A stretch of DNA of 64,000 nt from Actinobacteria bacterium UBA2272 (GTDB taxonomy: Bacteria > Actinomycetota > Coriobacteriia > Anaerosomatales > Anaerosomataceae), in contig DDXA01000004.1 in the NCBI GenBank assembly GCA_002347725.1, forward strand, positions 744,001 to 808,000. Reading direction: 5' to 3'. The notes under the pieces were generated by a model. That model was not told the origin of the DNA, did not search any database, and saw only the letters and a list, made by a program, of their open reading frames with translations. Position 1 is the stretch's first letter, and every line of letters begins with the position of its first letter. A program made the position numbers and the translations under genes. This document shows positions 1 through 8,921 of the stretch, one piece after another.

Positions 1-2108
1 ACGAGTCGCTCACGGAGCCACTCGTTCTTCCCGCGCGCTACCCCAACCTGCTCGTGAACGGCTCGGCGGGTATCGCAGTGGGTATGGCCACGAACATCCC
101 GCCACACAACCTAGCCGAGGTGATCGACGCCACAACCGCGCTCATCGACGACCCGGAGATCACGACCGAGGGCCTCATGGTCCACATGCCCGGGCCCGAC
201 TTCCCCACGGGCGGCTCGATCATGGGGCGCGAGGGCATCCTCTCGGCCTACGAGACCGGGCGCGGCTCGATAAAGGTACGCGGCAAGGCGTACGCCGAGC
301 AGACATCAACCGGCCGTATGCGCATCATCATCACCGAGATCCCTTACGCCGTGAACAAGTCCAAGCTCGTGCTCAAGATCGCCGAACTGGTGCGCGAGAA
401 GAAGCTCCCCGAGATCTCCGACCTGCGTGACGAGTCGGACCGCAAGGGCATGCGTGTGGTCGTAGAGCTCAAGCAGGTCGCGATCCCGCAAGTCGTTCTC
501 AACAAGTTGTACAAGCACACCCCGCTTGAGACCGGGATCGGCATCATCCAGCTGGCGCTTGTCGACGGAGTGCCCCGTGAGCTCCCCCTGAAGCAGATGC
601 TCCACCACTATGTGGAGCATCAGAAGGACGTCATCGTCCGGCGTACGAAGTACGACCTGCGCAAGGCCGAGGAGCGGGCCCACATCCTCGAGGGTTACGT
701 CATCGCGCTCGACAACATCGACGAGGTCATCAAGATCATTCGGGGAAGCGCCGACGACGCAGAGGCCAAGGCCGGCCTCATCGCCCGCTTCGGCCTGTCC
801 GAGGCGCAGACCGACGCCATCCTCGAGATGCGCCTGCGCCGCCTGACCGGTCTCGAGCGCTCCAAGATCGAGGAGGAGCTCACCGACCTGCGCGAGAAGA
901 TCGCCTGGTACACGAAGGTCCTCGGCGACATGGCACTGGTGCTGCAGATCATCAAGGATGAAATGGCCGAGATCCGCGAGAAGTACGGCAACCCGCGGCG
1001 AACCGAGATCTCGGGCGTTGCCCACGACCTCGATGTCGAGGACCTCATCGCCGAGGAGGACATGGTCGTCACCATCACGAAGGCCGGTTACGTCAAACGG
1101 CTGCCGGTGGCTACCTACCGTCAGCAGAAACGCGGCGGCAAGGGCATCTCGGGGGTGAGTCTGAAAGAGAGCGACTTCGTGGAGCACTTGTTCATCAGCT
1201 CCACACACGACTACGTGCTCTTCTTCTCCTCTCGCGGCAAGGTGTACCGGCTCAAGGTCCACGAGCTTCCCGTCGGCTCGCGCCATGCGCGCGGCACGGC
1301 CGTGGTGAACCTCCTGCCGTTCGGGCAGGACGAGCGGATCGCTGCCGTCATCACCACCCGCGACTTCCCGGAACTCGAGTACCTGCTGTTCGCCACCGCG
1401 CACGGCATGGTGAAGAAGACCGCGATCCAGGCGTACGACCGCAGCCGTCGCGACGGCATCATCGCCATCAACCTCCGCGACGACGACGAGCTCATCTCGG
1501 TGCGCCGCGTGCGTGACGGCGAGCGCGCGATGATGGTCTCGGCCGAGGGTAAGGCCATCCTGTGGGATGAGAGCGACGCGCGTCCTATGGGCCGCGACAC
1601 CATGGGCGTGCGAGGGATGAACGTCAAGGGAGACGATCGCGTGCTCGGCATGGAGATCGCACCTCCGGGTTCCGAGCTGTTCGTGGTGACCGAGCGCGGA
1701 TACGGGAAGCGTACGCCCGTCGACCAGTATCCGATCCAGAAGCGGGGCGGCATGGGCGTGAAGACGATCCAGGTGACCGCCAAGAAGGGTCGCCTTGCGG
1801 GCATGAAGATCGTCATGCCGGGCCACGAGCTCATGCTCATCTCGGAAGACGGCGTCGTCATCCGGGTGAAGGCCGAGGACATCAGCATGCTCGGCAGGTC
1901 CACGCAGGGCGTGAAGGTGATGAACGTCTGCGAGACCGATCGCGTCTCGGCGATCGCGCGCGTGGTCGCCAAGAAGAAGAAGCGCGCCGTGACCGTCGAG
2001 GGCCAGCAGGCGCTCATCGAGGAGGCGGCGAATCGGGTGCCGGGCATGAGCGAGCGCGAAGTGGAGGCCGAGGATCTCGTCAGTGAGGACTTCGACGACG
2101 AAGAGTGA
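1..2108 (+). CDS. gyrA: DNA gyrase subunit A, 3' part (5' end outside window)
   Basis: GyrA is the breakage-reunion subunit of the A2B2 gyrase that supercoils DNA in the cytoplasm. The frame is open from base 3 and starts mid-protein: the first readable residues (EPLVLPARYPNLLVNG, then GIAVGMATNIPPHN) are the conserved GyrA segment just after the catalytic tyrosine region, so roughly the first 140-150 residues are missing. The coiled-coil and tower region follows. The C-terminal beta-pinwheel has a canonical GyrA box (QKRGGKG near base 1125) and a second, box-like QKRGGMG near 1737. The GyrA box identifies gyrase rather than topoisomerase IV, because it is needed for DNA wrapping. The tail is acidic (DFDDEE). 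The ATG at base 54 is internal and not a start. Confidence 0.97.
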   Translation, partial: ESLTEPLVLPARYPNLLVNGSAGIAVGMATNIPPHNLAEVIDATTALIDDPEITTEGLMVHMPGPDFPTGGSIMGREGILSAYETGRGSIKVRGKAYAEQTSTGRMRIIITEIPYAVNKSKLVLKIAELVREKKLPEISDLRDESDRKGMRVVVELKQVAIPQVVLNKLYKHTPLETGIGIIQLALVDGVPRELPLKQMLHHYVEHQKDVIVRRTKYDLRKAEERAHILEGYVIALDNIDEVIKIIRGSADDAEAKAGLIARFGLSEAQTDAILEMRLRRLTGLERSKIEEELTDLREKIAWYTKVLGDMALVLQIIKDEMAEIREKYGNPRRTEISGVAHDLDVEDLIAEEDMVVTITKAGYVKRLPVATYRQQKRGGKGISGVSLKESDFVEHLFISSTHDYVLFFSSRGKVYRLKVHELPVGSRHARGTAVVNLLPFGQDERIAAVITTRDFPELEYLLFATAHGMVKKTAIQAYDRSRRDGIIAINLRDDDELISVRRVRDGERAMMVSAEGKAILWDESDARPMGRDTMGVRGMNVKGDDRVLGMEIAPPGSELFVVTERGYGKRTPVDQYPIQKRGGMGVKTIQVTAKKGRLAGMKIVMPGHELMLISEDGVVIRVKAEDISMLGRSTQGVKVMNVCETDRVSAIARVVAKKKKRAVTVEGQQALIEEAANRVPGMSEREVEAEDLVSEDFDDEE

Positions 2109-2112
2109 CCCG

Positions 2113-2820
2113 GTGAACGTCTCCGCGCGTGTCACGAAGCGCCTCGGCACACTCGAGGCGGTGCTGTTCGACCTGGACGGCACCGTGGTCGACACCATTC
2201 CGCACATTCTCGCGTCGTTCCGGCATGCGACCGCCGACGTGCTCGGCGAGGCGCTGCCCGACGACGTACTGATGCACCATGTGGGGGTGCCGCTCGCCCG
2301 GCAGATGCGCTTCTTCACGGACGACGAAGACACGGCCGAGCGCCTACTCGCGTCGTACCGGGCCTTCAACCACGCGACGCATGACGAGATGGCGCGGCTG
2401 TACCCCAACACGCTGCAGGCGCTCGAGTCGGTGGCGGCCAGCGGGCTGCCGATGGGGATCGTCACCTCGAAGAGCAGCAGGATGGCATGGCGCGCGCTAG
2501 ACCTGTTCGATCTCGGCAGGTTCTTCGCGGTGGTCGTCACAGCCGACGATACGACGGTGCACAAACCCGACCCGACCCCCGTACTGCGTGCGGCAGCCGA
2601 GATCGGGGTGGCCCCCGAAAGGTGCGTCTATGTGGGCGACAGTCCGGCCGACATCGCAGCGGCCAGGGGCGCCGGCGCGATAGCGGTGGGAGCCACGTGG
2701 GGCGTTGCCGACAGAGGGCGGATAGAGCAGGCCGGACCTGACGCGGTGATCGACGATATCGGCAGTCTGCCGGCCCTTCTCGGGCTCCCGGAGGCTCCGA
2801 TGAGCGCAGTGCGTGTCTAG
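2113..2820 (+). CDS. HAD-family phosphatase (PpaX / phosphoglycolate phosphatase-like)
   Basis: Predicted cytoplasmic HAD hydrolase of about 235 residues that removes phosphate from a small substrate or pyrophosphate through an aspartyl-phosphate. All motifs are visible: motif I DLDGTVVDT, motif II within GIVTSKSS, motif III Lys in HKPDPTP and motif IV GDSPADIAAARGAG. The helical cap between motifs I and II is typical of the Gph/PpaX subfamily. I chose GTG at 2113, five bases after the gyrA stop. An in-frame ATG at 2083 would overlap gyrA by 26 nt and add ten poorly conserved residues. It sits between gyrA and an efflux operon and may be co-transcribed with gyrA. The substrate cannot be read from sequence. 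Confidence 0.85.
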   Translation: MNVSARVTKRLGTLEAVLFDLDGTVVDTIPHILASFRHATADVLGEALPDDVLMHHVGVPLARQMRFFTDDEDTAERLLASYRAFNHATHDEMARLYPNTLQALESVAASGLPMGIVTSKSSRMAWRALDLFDLGRFFAVVVTADDTTVHKPDPTPVLRAAAEIGVAPERCVYVGDSPADIAAARGAGAIAVGATWGVADRGRIEQAGPDAVIDDIGSLPALLGLPEAPMSAVRV

Positions 2821-2852
2821 AGAAAGTGCCCGTCAGACCCAGGGAGGTCAGG

Positions 2853-4349
2853 GTGTCGAAAGGCAAAGTGATCGCAGGCGTCATCGCGGTGCTCGTGGTG
2901 GGTGGAGCGGCCGCGGCGTTCGTCTACGCGGGGTCGCGGGCTGCCGAGGTGGTCGTGGCCGACGTGACGAGAGGTGACCTTTCGGTCACCGTGAGCGCGT
3001 CGGGCAAGATCGCGGCCGAGGAGCAGATCGACCTCTACCCGCCGACGGCGGGGACGATCGCCACTCTGGAGGTCACCGACGGGCAGCGTGTCCGCGCCGG
3101 TCAGGTGATCGCCACGATGGACAGCGGACCGATCGAGGCGCAGCTGGCGCAGGCCGAAGCCGCCTACGCCGGGGCGCTCGCGCAGCGTGATGCTGCGGCC
3201 AAGGCGGTGCCGGGGGTCGGAGACCGAAACGCGGCGGACGCAGCCGTCGAGGCGGCCCGGTCCGCGTACGAGGTGGCCGACCTGCGGTATAGGGCGGCCC
3301 AGGCGGGACTCGGCGCGCCGACTGCCACCGAGATCGCGCAGGCGCAGGCGGCCGTCGCCCTTGCCGAGGCCGCCGCAGCGGCTGCCGACTCGGCCTATGA
3401 GACCTTCCACGAAACCGTCTACCTGCCGGCCCCCGAGCCGCGCGATCCGGCGCTTGAGACGGCACGTGCGGCCCTCGCGCTCGCGCGCGACCAGGCGGCC
3501 GCGAACCTTCTCGGTGCCCGGCAGGGACTTGCCGCCCTGACGGCGGCGTCGGACAACACGGCTGCGGTGGCCGCGGCGAAGGTCGGGCGCGACCAGGCGT
3601 ACGCGGCCTACCTCGGGGCGGTCGCCCAACGCGACGCTCTCGCGAAGGCCTCGAGCGTCGCGTCAGCTCTCGAAGCCGCCGATGCGGCCATCGCAGCCGC
3701 CGCGAGGGCCCGTGACCTCGTTGCGGAGACGCTCGACTCGGCAAGGATCGTAGCCCCGGTGGATGGGGTCGTGATCTTCAGCGCCATCACCAACCCGCTC
3801 ACCGGTGTCGCTGCCGGCCAGCCGGCCGTGGGCTCCTCGATCAGTCCGGCGTCCGCGCCGTTCTCGATCGTGGACTTCTCGGAACTCACGTTCACCGCGC
3901 AGGTGGACGAGGCCGATATCACGCGCGTATCCGCGGGCATGAAGGCCGCCATTTCGCTCGATGGGCTGCCCGACGAAGAGTACGAGACAGTTGTTGAGCG
4001 CGCGGAGCTCCAGTCGGTGCTCACGCCGACGGCCGGTACGGCATTCCCCGTGATCCTGCGGATCGCCAACCCCGACAGGTCCATCCTTATCGGCATGAAC
4101 GGCTCTGTCGAGATTCGGGTCGAGACCATCGAAGACGTCATCACGATGCCGGTCGAGGCGCTGCTCGAGGACCGCAGTGCGAACTACGTGTACATCGTGA
4201 GAGACGGCGTGGTCACCCGGGTCGAGATCGAGATCGGCCGACTGACCGACACGCTCGTCGAGGTCCGCTCCGGCCTGGCCGAGGGCGATCAGGTGGTCGT
4301 GAGTGACGTGTCCGAGTTGGTCGACGGCGCGCGCGTCAGGACGGACTAA
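2853..4349 (+). CDS. Membrane fusion protein (MacA/HlyD-type efflux adaptor)
   Basis: Adaptor that should couple the inner-membrane ABC permease downstream to the outer envelope. GTG 2853 follows a strong Shine-Dalgarno (AGGGAGGT, 2841-2848); an upstream in-frame GTG at 2826 is less likely. The protein (498 aa) has one N-terminal membrane segment (about residues 5-25) and a lipoyl/barrel half-motif (TAGTIATLEVTDGQRVRAGQ). A long Ala-rich alpha-helical hairpin (about 90-300) precedes the second half-motif (ARIVAPVDGVV) and a C-terminal beta-barrel. The hairpin is unusually long and Ala/Glu/Arg-rich. Stop and next start are three bases apart, so adaptor, ATPase and permease form one unit. In a monoderm such systems export peptides, lipids or drugs; the substrate is unknown. 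Confidence 0.88.
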   Translation: MSKGKVIAGVIAVLVVGGAAAAFVYAGSRAAEVVVADVTRGDLSVTVSASGKIAAEEQIDLYPPTAGTIATLEVTDGQRVRAGQVIATMDSGPIEAQLAQAEAAYAGALAQRDAAAKAVPGVGDRNAADAAVEAARSAYEVADLRYRAAQAGLGAPTATEIAQAQAAVALAEAAAAAADSAYETFHETVYLPAPEPRDPALETARAALALARDQAAANLLGARQGLAALTAASDNTAAVAAAKVGRDQAYAAYLGAVAQRDALAKASSVASALEAADAAIAAAARARDLVAETLDSARIVAPVDGVVIFSAITNPLTGVAAGQPAVGSSISPASAPFSIVDFSELTFTAQVDEADITRVSAGMKAAISLDGLPDEEYETVVERAELQSVLTPTAGTAFPVILRIANPDRSILIGMNGSVEIRVETIEDVITMPVEALLEDRSANYVYIVRDGVVTRVEIEIGRLTDTLVEVRSGLAEGDQVVVSDVSELVDGARVRTD

Positions 4350-4352
4350 CCG

Positions 4353-5114
4353 ATGGGCGACACCGGCCTTGCACGTGTCGTGCTCGAGACGCGCGACGTG
4401 TCGAAGTGCTACTACCTCGATGGTGTCGAGGTCAACGCGCTCCGAAGCGTCGACCTGGAGATCCGTCAGGGCGAGATGGTCGCGATCATGGGGCCCTCCG
4501 GCTCGGGCAAGTCGACGCTCATGCACATCGTCGGCCTGCTCGATCGGCCGTCTTCGGGCGAGGTCATCTTGGAGGGCCAGGACGTGAGCAGCCTCGCACC
4601 CAACGAGCTTGCGAGCCTGCGCAACCGCCATATCGGCTTCGTCTTCCAGGCGTTCAACCTGCTCTCTCGCACGAGTGCGCTCGCCAATGTCGAGCTGCCG
4701 CTCGTCTACGGCGGAGTCGGCGGGTCCGAGCGGTCGCGCCGCGCGCGCGAAGCACTCGAGCGCGTGGGGCTCGCCAACCGGCTCGGGCACTTCCCGAGCC
4801 AACTCTCCGGCGGGCAGCAGCAGCGGGTCGCCATCGCCCGGGCACTCGTCAACGACCCGAGCATCGTGCTTGCCGACGAGCCTACCGGCAACCTCGACTC
4901 CCGCTCGGGCATCGAGGTCATGGCTGTGCTGCAGGAGCTCAACGAGCAGGGCATCACCGTCGTCCTCGTCACGCATGACGACCGGGTGGCCCGACACGCC
5001 GAGCGTGCCGTCCACATGTTCGACGGCCGGGTGAGCGAGGACGGTCCGGTCGCTGACCGCATCATGGCCGCCGACGAGATGGCCTTGCTGCCCCCCGAGG
5101 GGGCGACCGGATGA
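4353..5114 (+). CDS. ABC transporter ATP-binding protein (MacB/LolD-type)
   Basis: Nucleotide-binding subunit of 253 residues. Walker A is GPSGSGKST, the Q-loop is FVFQAFNLL, the signature is LSGGQQQRVAIARAL, Walker B is IVLADEPTGNLD and the H-loop His is in LVTHDD. The FQxFNLL and DEPTGNLDS patterns are typical of the MacB/LolD family, which drives mechanotransmission rather than classical transport. ATG 4353 is three bases after the adaptor stop, and the gene overlaps the permease by ATGA at 5111-5114, implying translational coupling. GTG 4380 is a possible alternative start with a weaker context. Confidence 0.93.
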   Translation: MGDTGLARVVLETRDVSKCYYLDGVEVNALRSVDLEIRQGEMVAIMGPSGSGKSTLMHIVGLLDRPSSGEVILEGQDVSSLAPNELASLRNRHIGFVFQAFNLLSRTSALANVELPLVYGGVGGSERSRRAREALERVGLANRLGHFPSQLSGGQQQRVAIARALVNDPSIVLADEPTGNLDSRSGIEVMAVLQELNEQGITVVLVTHDDRVARHAERAVHMFDGRVSEDGPVADRIMAADEMALLPPEGATG

Positions 5115-6304
5115 ACCTCCCCGAGAGCTTCCGGATCGCGCTTCGCGCACTCGCAGCCAACAAGGCCCGCAGCCTGCTCACCATGCTCGGTGTCATCATC
5201 GGCGTGGCTGCCGTCATCCTGCTCGTCGGGATCGGCACGGGGGTGCAGGACGAGGTGACAGGCTCACTCGAGGGCCTCGGTTCGAATCTGCTCTTCGTCG
5301 TGCCGGGCCAGTACGAGGGAGGCATGGGCGGCGGCGGAGCGCCTCCCGGGCGACGGTTCACCCTTGATGACGCCGAGACGATCGCCCGCCGTGTGGAGGG
5401 AGCGAGCGCCGTCGTGCCGGTGCTCCAGGCCGGTGCGACGATCAAGGCAGGCAATCGTTCGATGCGCGTCGTCGTTGCAGCCGGTAACGAACAAGGTACC
5501 GAGGTGTTCACGTCCGACCTCGCTGGCGGGCGACACTACCGCCGCGGCGAGGTGCAGGCCGCGTCGCGTGTGGTGGCGCTCGGTGACCGCGTGGCCCGCG
5601 AACTGTTCCCCAATCAGGACCCCCTCGGCAAGCAGGTCACCCTGAATGGCCAACGGTTCACGGTCATCGGCTACTACAAGTCGCTCGGCGGCGGACTGGG
5701 CGGCGACCAGGACAGCCAGGTGTACATCCCGATAACGACCGCGCAGCGTCTGTTCAACCTCAACTACGTGAGCACGATCGTCGTGAAGGCTGCCGATGCC
5801 GATGAGATCGAGGTCGTGCGGCGCGACATCCGCCGGGCGCTCCTGCCATCCTTCGGCGACGAGTTCACGGTGTTCTCGCAAGAGCAGACGCTCGGGATCC
5901 TGTCCGACCTGCTCGGTACGCTCACCTACATGCTCGCCGGCATCGCAGGGATATCGCTCCTCGTGGGCGGTATCGGCATCATGAACATCATGCTCGTCAG
6001 CGTGAGTGAGCGTACGCGGGAGATCGGCATACGTAAGGCGGTGGGCGCGCGTACGTACGACATCCTGTCGCAGTTCGTCATCGAAGCGGTAGCGCTCTCG
6101 GTGCTCGGCGGGGTGTTCGGCATCGTGCTGGGCTGGGGCGGCGCAGAGCTGATCGCGCAGACGACTCCCGTGCCCACGAACGTCACGCCGTGGGCAGTGG
6201 CGATGTCTTTCCTCTTCGCATTTGCCGTCGGGGTGTTCTTCGGGGTGTACCCGGCGTGGAAGGCGAGCCAGCTCGATCCGATCGTGGCGCTGCGGTACGA
6301 GTGA
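5111..6304 (+). CDS. FtsX/MacB-family ABC permease
   Basis: Inner-membrane permease of 397 residues with the MacB layout. TM1 is near residues 17-42 (NKARSLLTMLGVIIGVAAVI). A large extracytoplasmic MacB_PCD domain (about 45-265) follows, containing a Gly-rich stretch (GGMGGGGAPPG). Three closing TM helices follow, with the FtsX signature ERTREIGIRKAVGAR after TM2. The C-terminal end DPIVALRYE is characteristic of the family. With the adaptor and ATPase it completes a three-gene MacAB-like set that overlaps by ATGA and has no TolC-like gene nearby, as expected for an organism without an outer membrane. It ends ten bases before a convergent gene. Confidence 0.93.
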   Translation: MNLPESFRIALRALAANKARSLLTMLGVIIGVAAVILLVGIGTGVQDEVTGSLEGLGSNLLFVVPGQYEGGMGGGGAPPGRRFTLDDAETIARRVEGASAVVPVLQAGATIKAGNRSMRVVVAAGNEQGTEVFTSDLAGGRHYRRGEVQAASRVVALGDRVARELFPNQDPLGKQVTLNGQRFTVIGYYKSLGGGLGGDQDSQVYIPITTAQRLFNLNYVSTIVVKAADADEIEVVRRDIRRALLPSFGDEFTVFSQEQTLGILSDLLGTLTYMLAGIAGISLLVGGIGIMNIMLVSVSERTREIGIRKAVGARTYDILSQFVIEAVALSVLGGVFGIVLGWGGAELIAQTTPVPTNVTPWAVAMSFLFAFAVGVFFGVYPAWKASQLDPIVALRYE

Positions 6305-6313
6305 GGCTGCGGC

Positions 6314-6811
6314 CTACGACATGAAATCGCTCGGATCGACGTGATCGAGGAAGTCACGGAAGCGCTCAACCTCGGCCTCCTCGTCGACTTCGGTGATCTC
6401 GACGGCTGCCTCGGCGAATATGCTCTCCTCGACGTAGATCGGGCATCCGCAGCGCACCGCGATGGCGATCGAGTCCGAAGGGCGCGCGTCGACGGCGATC
6501 TCGCGTTCTTCGCCGCGCAGGACGAGAGCCGCGAAGAACGTGCCTTCCTCCAGCCGGGTTACCTCCACACGTGACACGACGTGTCCGGTGCTCTCGATGG
6601 CCGACGTGAGCAGGTCGTGTGTCATCGGCCGGGGCGGCTCAACACCCTGCACGGCGAGAAGGATCGCAGTCGCCTCCGGGTGGCCGATCCAGATGGGCAA
6701 CGCGCGCCGCGGCCCCTCGGCTTCGATGTCGGCGGTCGGAACGAGCAGGAGCACGGGCTGCTGTGTCGTGGCGTCCAGGCTGAGGCCGGCCACGCGTACC
6801 TGCATCATCAC
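6314..6811 (-). CDS. Bifunctional nuclease family protein (DUF151)
   Basis: Small cytoplasmic protein of 165 residues matching the DUF151 bifunctional-nuclease family. Recognisable features are the N-terminal strand pattern, LPIWIGHPEATAI, a central MTHDLL segment, and RPSDSIAIAVRCGCPIYVEE, the most conserved block of the family. The tail is acidic (EVDEEAEVERFRDFL). Family members have been linked to DNase/RNase activity and stress response, and are widespread in actinobacteria and plants. ATG 6811 (or the adjacent 6808) is preceded on the minus strand by GGGAGGAGG, a strong ribosome-binding site. The gene converges with the efflux permease and is divergent from yjbQ. Confidence 0.9.
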   Translation of the reverse strand: MMMQVRVAGLSLDATTQQPVLLLVPTADIEAEGPRRALPIWIGHPEATAILLAVQGVEPPRPMTHDLLTSAIESTGHVVSRVEVTRLEEGTFFAALVLRGEEREIAVDARPSDSIAIAVRCGCPIYVEESIFAEAAVEITEVDEEAEVERFRDFLDHVDPSDFMS

Positions 6812-6919
6812 GTGCCTCCTCCCGACTTAGGGACCGTTCAACACTAGCACGCATGATGCCGTGCCGCGGCGCATGCGCTACCATCGATGGTGGGAGAGGG
6901 CCAGTGGGGGGGCGACACG

Positions 6920-7312
6920 ATGCGCTTCGAGGTGCACACGCAGCGGCGCGAGCAGATGGTCGACGTCACGCGCGAGATCCGGGAAGTGGTCGAGCGCAGC
7001 GGCGTGGTGCAGGGCCGGGTGCTCCTGTTCTGCCCTCACACGACAGCCGCGGTCACCGTGAACGAGGCAGCGGATCCGGAAGTCCGGACTGATATCCTTG
7101 CCGGACTGGCGGCGATCGTCCCGGCTGTCGGGCCCTGGCGACACGCCGAGGGGAACTCCGACGCACACGTGAAGGCGACGATCGTGGGCGCCTCGGTGGA
7201 CATCCCCATCACCGACGGCCAGCTCGGGCTCGGTACCTGGCAGGGTGTGTTCCTGTGCGAGTTCGATGGTCCGCGCAGACGCTCCCTGACCGTGTCGGTC
7301 TGCGCGGGCTAG
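6920..7312 (+). CDS. YjbQ/UPF0047 family protein
   Basis: Cytoplasmic protein of about 130 residues belonging to UPF0047/YjbQ, whose members show weak thiamin-phosphate-synthase-like activity in complementation tests; the physiological role is unsettled. Family hallmarks are LLFCPHTTAAVTVNE, WRHAEGNSDAHVKA and the C-terminal LGTWQGVFLCEFDGPR. ATG 6920 is chosen because it follows a G-rich stretch and gives the usual family length. An in-frame ATG at 6887 would add eleven Gly-rich residues with no family match. A -10-like TACCAT at 6880-6885 is consistent with a transcript starting just after it. The gene stands alone, divergent from the nuclease gene. Confidence 0.88.
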   Translation: MRFEVHTQRREQMVDVTREIREVVERSGVVQGRVLLFCPHTTAAVTVNEAADPEVRTDILAGLAAIVPAVGPWRHAEGNSDAHVKATIVGASVDIPITDGQLGLGTWQGVFLCEFDGPRRRSLTVSVCAG

Positions 7313-7318
7313 CGTTTC

Positions 7319-7348
7319 TTGACGCTGGTTCCGAGCGTAGGCTATGGT
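7319..7348 (+). promoter_or_regulatory. Promoter of tRNA-Ile
   Basis: A -35-like TTGACG (7319-7324) and a -10-like TATGGT (7343-7348) are separated by 18 bases, about 20 bases upstream of the mature tRNA 5' end. The -35 matches the consensus at 5 of 6 positions. Position and spacing fit a vegetative sigma promoter for the tRNA. Confidence 0.6.
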
Positions 7349-7369
7349 ATCGAGGCTGTTCTTGAGCGA

Positions 7370-7446
7370 GGGCCCATAGCTCAGCTGGCTAGAGCGCACG
7401 GCTGATAACCGTGAGGTCGGTGGTTCGAGTCCACCTGGGCCCACCA
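7370..7446 (+). tRNA. tRNA-Ile (anticodon GAT)
   Basis: A 77-base cloverleaf. The acceptor stem GGGCCCA (7370-7376) pairs with TGGGCCC (7436-7442), followed by discriminator A and an encoded CCA (7444-7446). The anticodon arm is CACGG-CTGATAA-CCGTG with anticodon GAT. The T-arm contains GGTTCGAGTCC. A strong hairpin follows downstream. Confidence 0.97.
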
Positions 7447-7458
7447 AGATACGATACC

Positions 7459-7488
7459 GAAGACCCCGGAGGCGCCTCCGGGGTCTTC
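7459..7488. terminator. Perfect inverted repeat, likely bidirectional terminator
   Basis: A 15-base arm (GAAGACCCCGGAGGC) is followed directly by its exact complement, giving a very stable stem. It lies 13 bases after tRNA-Ile and 28 bases before the 3' end of the convergent baeRF gene. There is no long U-tract, but the position between convergent units supports a terminator role for both. Confidence 0.75.
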
Positions 7489-7515
7489 GCATCTCTTGCC
7501 GGCAACGTGTGCGTT

Positions 7516-8667
7516 CTAATACCGAAGGATCGCCACGGCGTCCTTCTCGTGCGGCATCTCGGAGGCTGCCAGGGAGATGACCGAGCCTCCGCTCGACAGC
7601 GTCTCGAAGGCGGTGCGATCGAGCACGTCCTCGTCGCCGTTGACCGGGTCGGCGTGCAGCGTGAGCTTGCCGGCGACCGGGTCGAGAAGGCCCCACCAGT
7701 GGACGCCGTCGGCCACGAGCAACGTGTCGACGCGCCCGTGATGGGCGGCCACGGCGATCGCCTCGGGGTCGGGGGTGACCCGCGTCGATGCCCACAGCTC
7801 GAGGGCTCTCTCGGCCGCGTCCGCACGCTCCGTGTCAAACACCGCGCCCGCGATCGTCCACGCGCGCTCGTGGAGCTCCGTGTCGCCAAGTCCTTCGGGG
7901 TTGCCGGGAATCGTCTCTGACGTCAGATGCGGGTACGAGTTGACGTCTCGGTACAGAGGCAGGAGGTAGTCGACGCCGGCGAGCACGAGCGGGGCGTCGC
8001 TGCCTTTGAGCAGTTCGTGGATACCACGGTCGATGCCGCGGAAGTACCGCACGATCTCGTCCTTGACGTCCGTCTCGCCCGTGCCGTGGAAAACGGCCGG
8101 ACGTTTGCCGCCGGAGCTCGAAGTCCCGGTATGGAACTGGAGCGAGCTCTTCTCGTAGTCGTCCCAGCGGAGCGCGTCGGCAAGGCTCGCCGGTATGCCT
8201 TCGGTCGGCACTTCGGCCATCGCATACCCGTCACCTGTCAGCAGCCGGACGCGCTTCTGGCTCAGTGCGAGCAGCCAGAACGTTCTGCGTGCGTCCAGGG
8301 CCCGGAGGAGCGGACGCAGGTAGTAGCGGTCGCCTACCAGGGCGAGCTCCTCGAATGCCACAGGCACCTGGAACGCCTCGATACCCTCCGGGCCGGCGAG
8401 CACTGCCAGTCCCTCGGCAGAGCGAAGCCAAAACGGCCTGTCGTCGCCGAGCCTACGTACGGGCCCCAACAACGCATCGATCTGCGCGGTCTTCAGACCC
8501 CGGGCCGTGAGTTGCTCCTCGGCGGCGCGGATGAGGTTCTTGAGCCGGGTGGTGTCCTCCTCCTGGCTGCCGGGTCCGAAGCGCCGTGTCGGCATGAACA
8601 GCGAGACCCGCGTGTCGCCGTGTGCCTGCGCGAGTGCGATCAGTCGTTCGAGGGTGAGTGGTTCCAC
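7516..8667 (-). CDS. Bacterial archaeo-eukaryotic release-factor-like protein (baeRF family)
   Basis: Soluble protein of 383 residues resembling the bacterial eRF1-like (baeRF) families. The N-terminal block (RVSLFMPTRRFGP, then DTTRLKNLIRAAEEQL) and the middle FWLLALSQKRVRLLTGD are typical. The C-terminal part has the L7Ae-like half with HGRVDTLLVADG and a final ISLAASEMPHEKDAVAILRY. There is no GGQ tripeptide, so peptide release is not expected. Some relatives bind idle or stalled ribosomes, and hibernation or rescue roles have been proposed for parts of the superfamily. GTG 8667 follows GAGGAGG on the minus strand. The gene is monocistronic, with a 254-base upstream gap. The family assignment is good but the cellular role is inferred. 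Confidence 0.78.
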   Translation of the reverse strand: MEPLTLERLIALAQAHGDTRVSLFMPTRRFGPGSQEEDTTRLKNLIRAAEEQLTARGLKTAQIDALLGPVRRLGDDRPFWLRSAEGLAVLAGPEGIEAFQVPVAFEELALVGDRYYLRPLLRALDARRTFWLLALSQKRVRLLTGDGYAMAEVPTEGIPASLADALRWDDYEKSSLQFHTGTSSSGGKRPAVFHGTGETDVKDEIVRYFRGIDRGIHELLKGSDAPLVLAGVDYLLPLYRDVNSYPHLTSETIPGNPEGLGDTELHERAWTIAGAVFDTERADAAERALELWASTRVTPDPEAIAVAAHHGRVDTLLVADGVHWWGLLDPVAGKLTLHADPVNGDEDVLDRTAFETLSSGGSVISLAASEMPHEKDAVAILRY

Positions 8668-8921
8668 GGTGCCTCCTCATGTCGGTGCCGGACAGGCGTG
8701 GCGTCGCCACGAGCCGGGGGTGTCGGTGAGCCTCACCCGTACGGGCACATGGTCGGTCAGCGCATTCGATCTACTCGGACTTCGGGTGGCCGGCGCTCGG
8801 GGCACGGGCGGGCTGTCAGTGAACGCAAGACCCCGAGCAACGTGCATCGCCGACCCTCCCGTGGTTTGGCGGCATACTCTGATATACCCACGGGCGTTGC
8901 CAGCTGTCGGCATCCGTCGTT

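Noticed and set aside
306..2564. 752-residue open frame on the minus strand
   Set aside because: Antisense to gyrA and the HAD gene; His/Asp/Arg-biased low-complexity translation typical of a high-GC shadow, with no domain.
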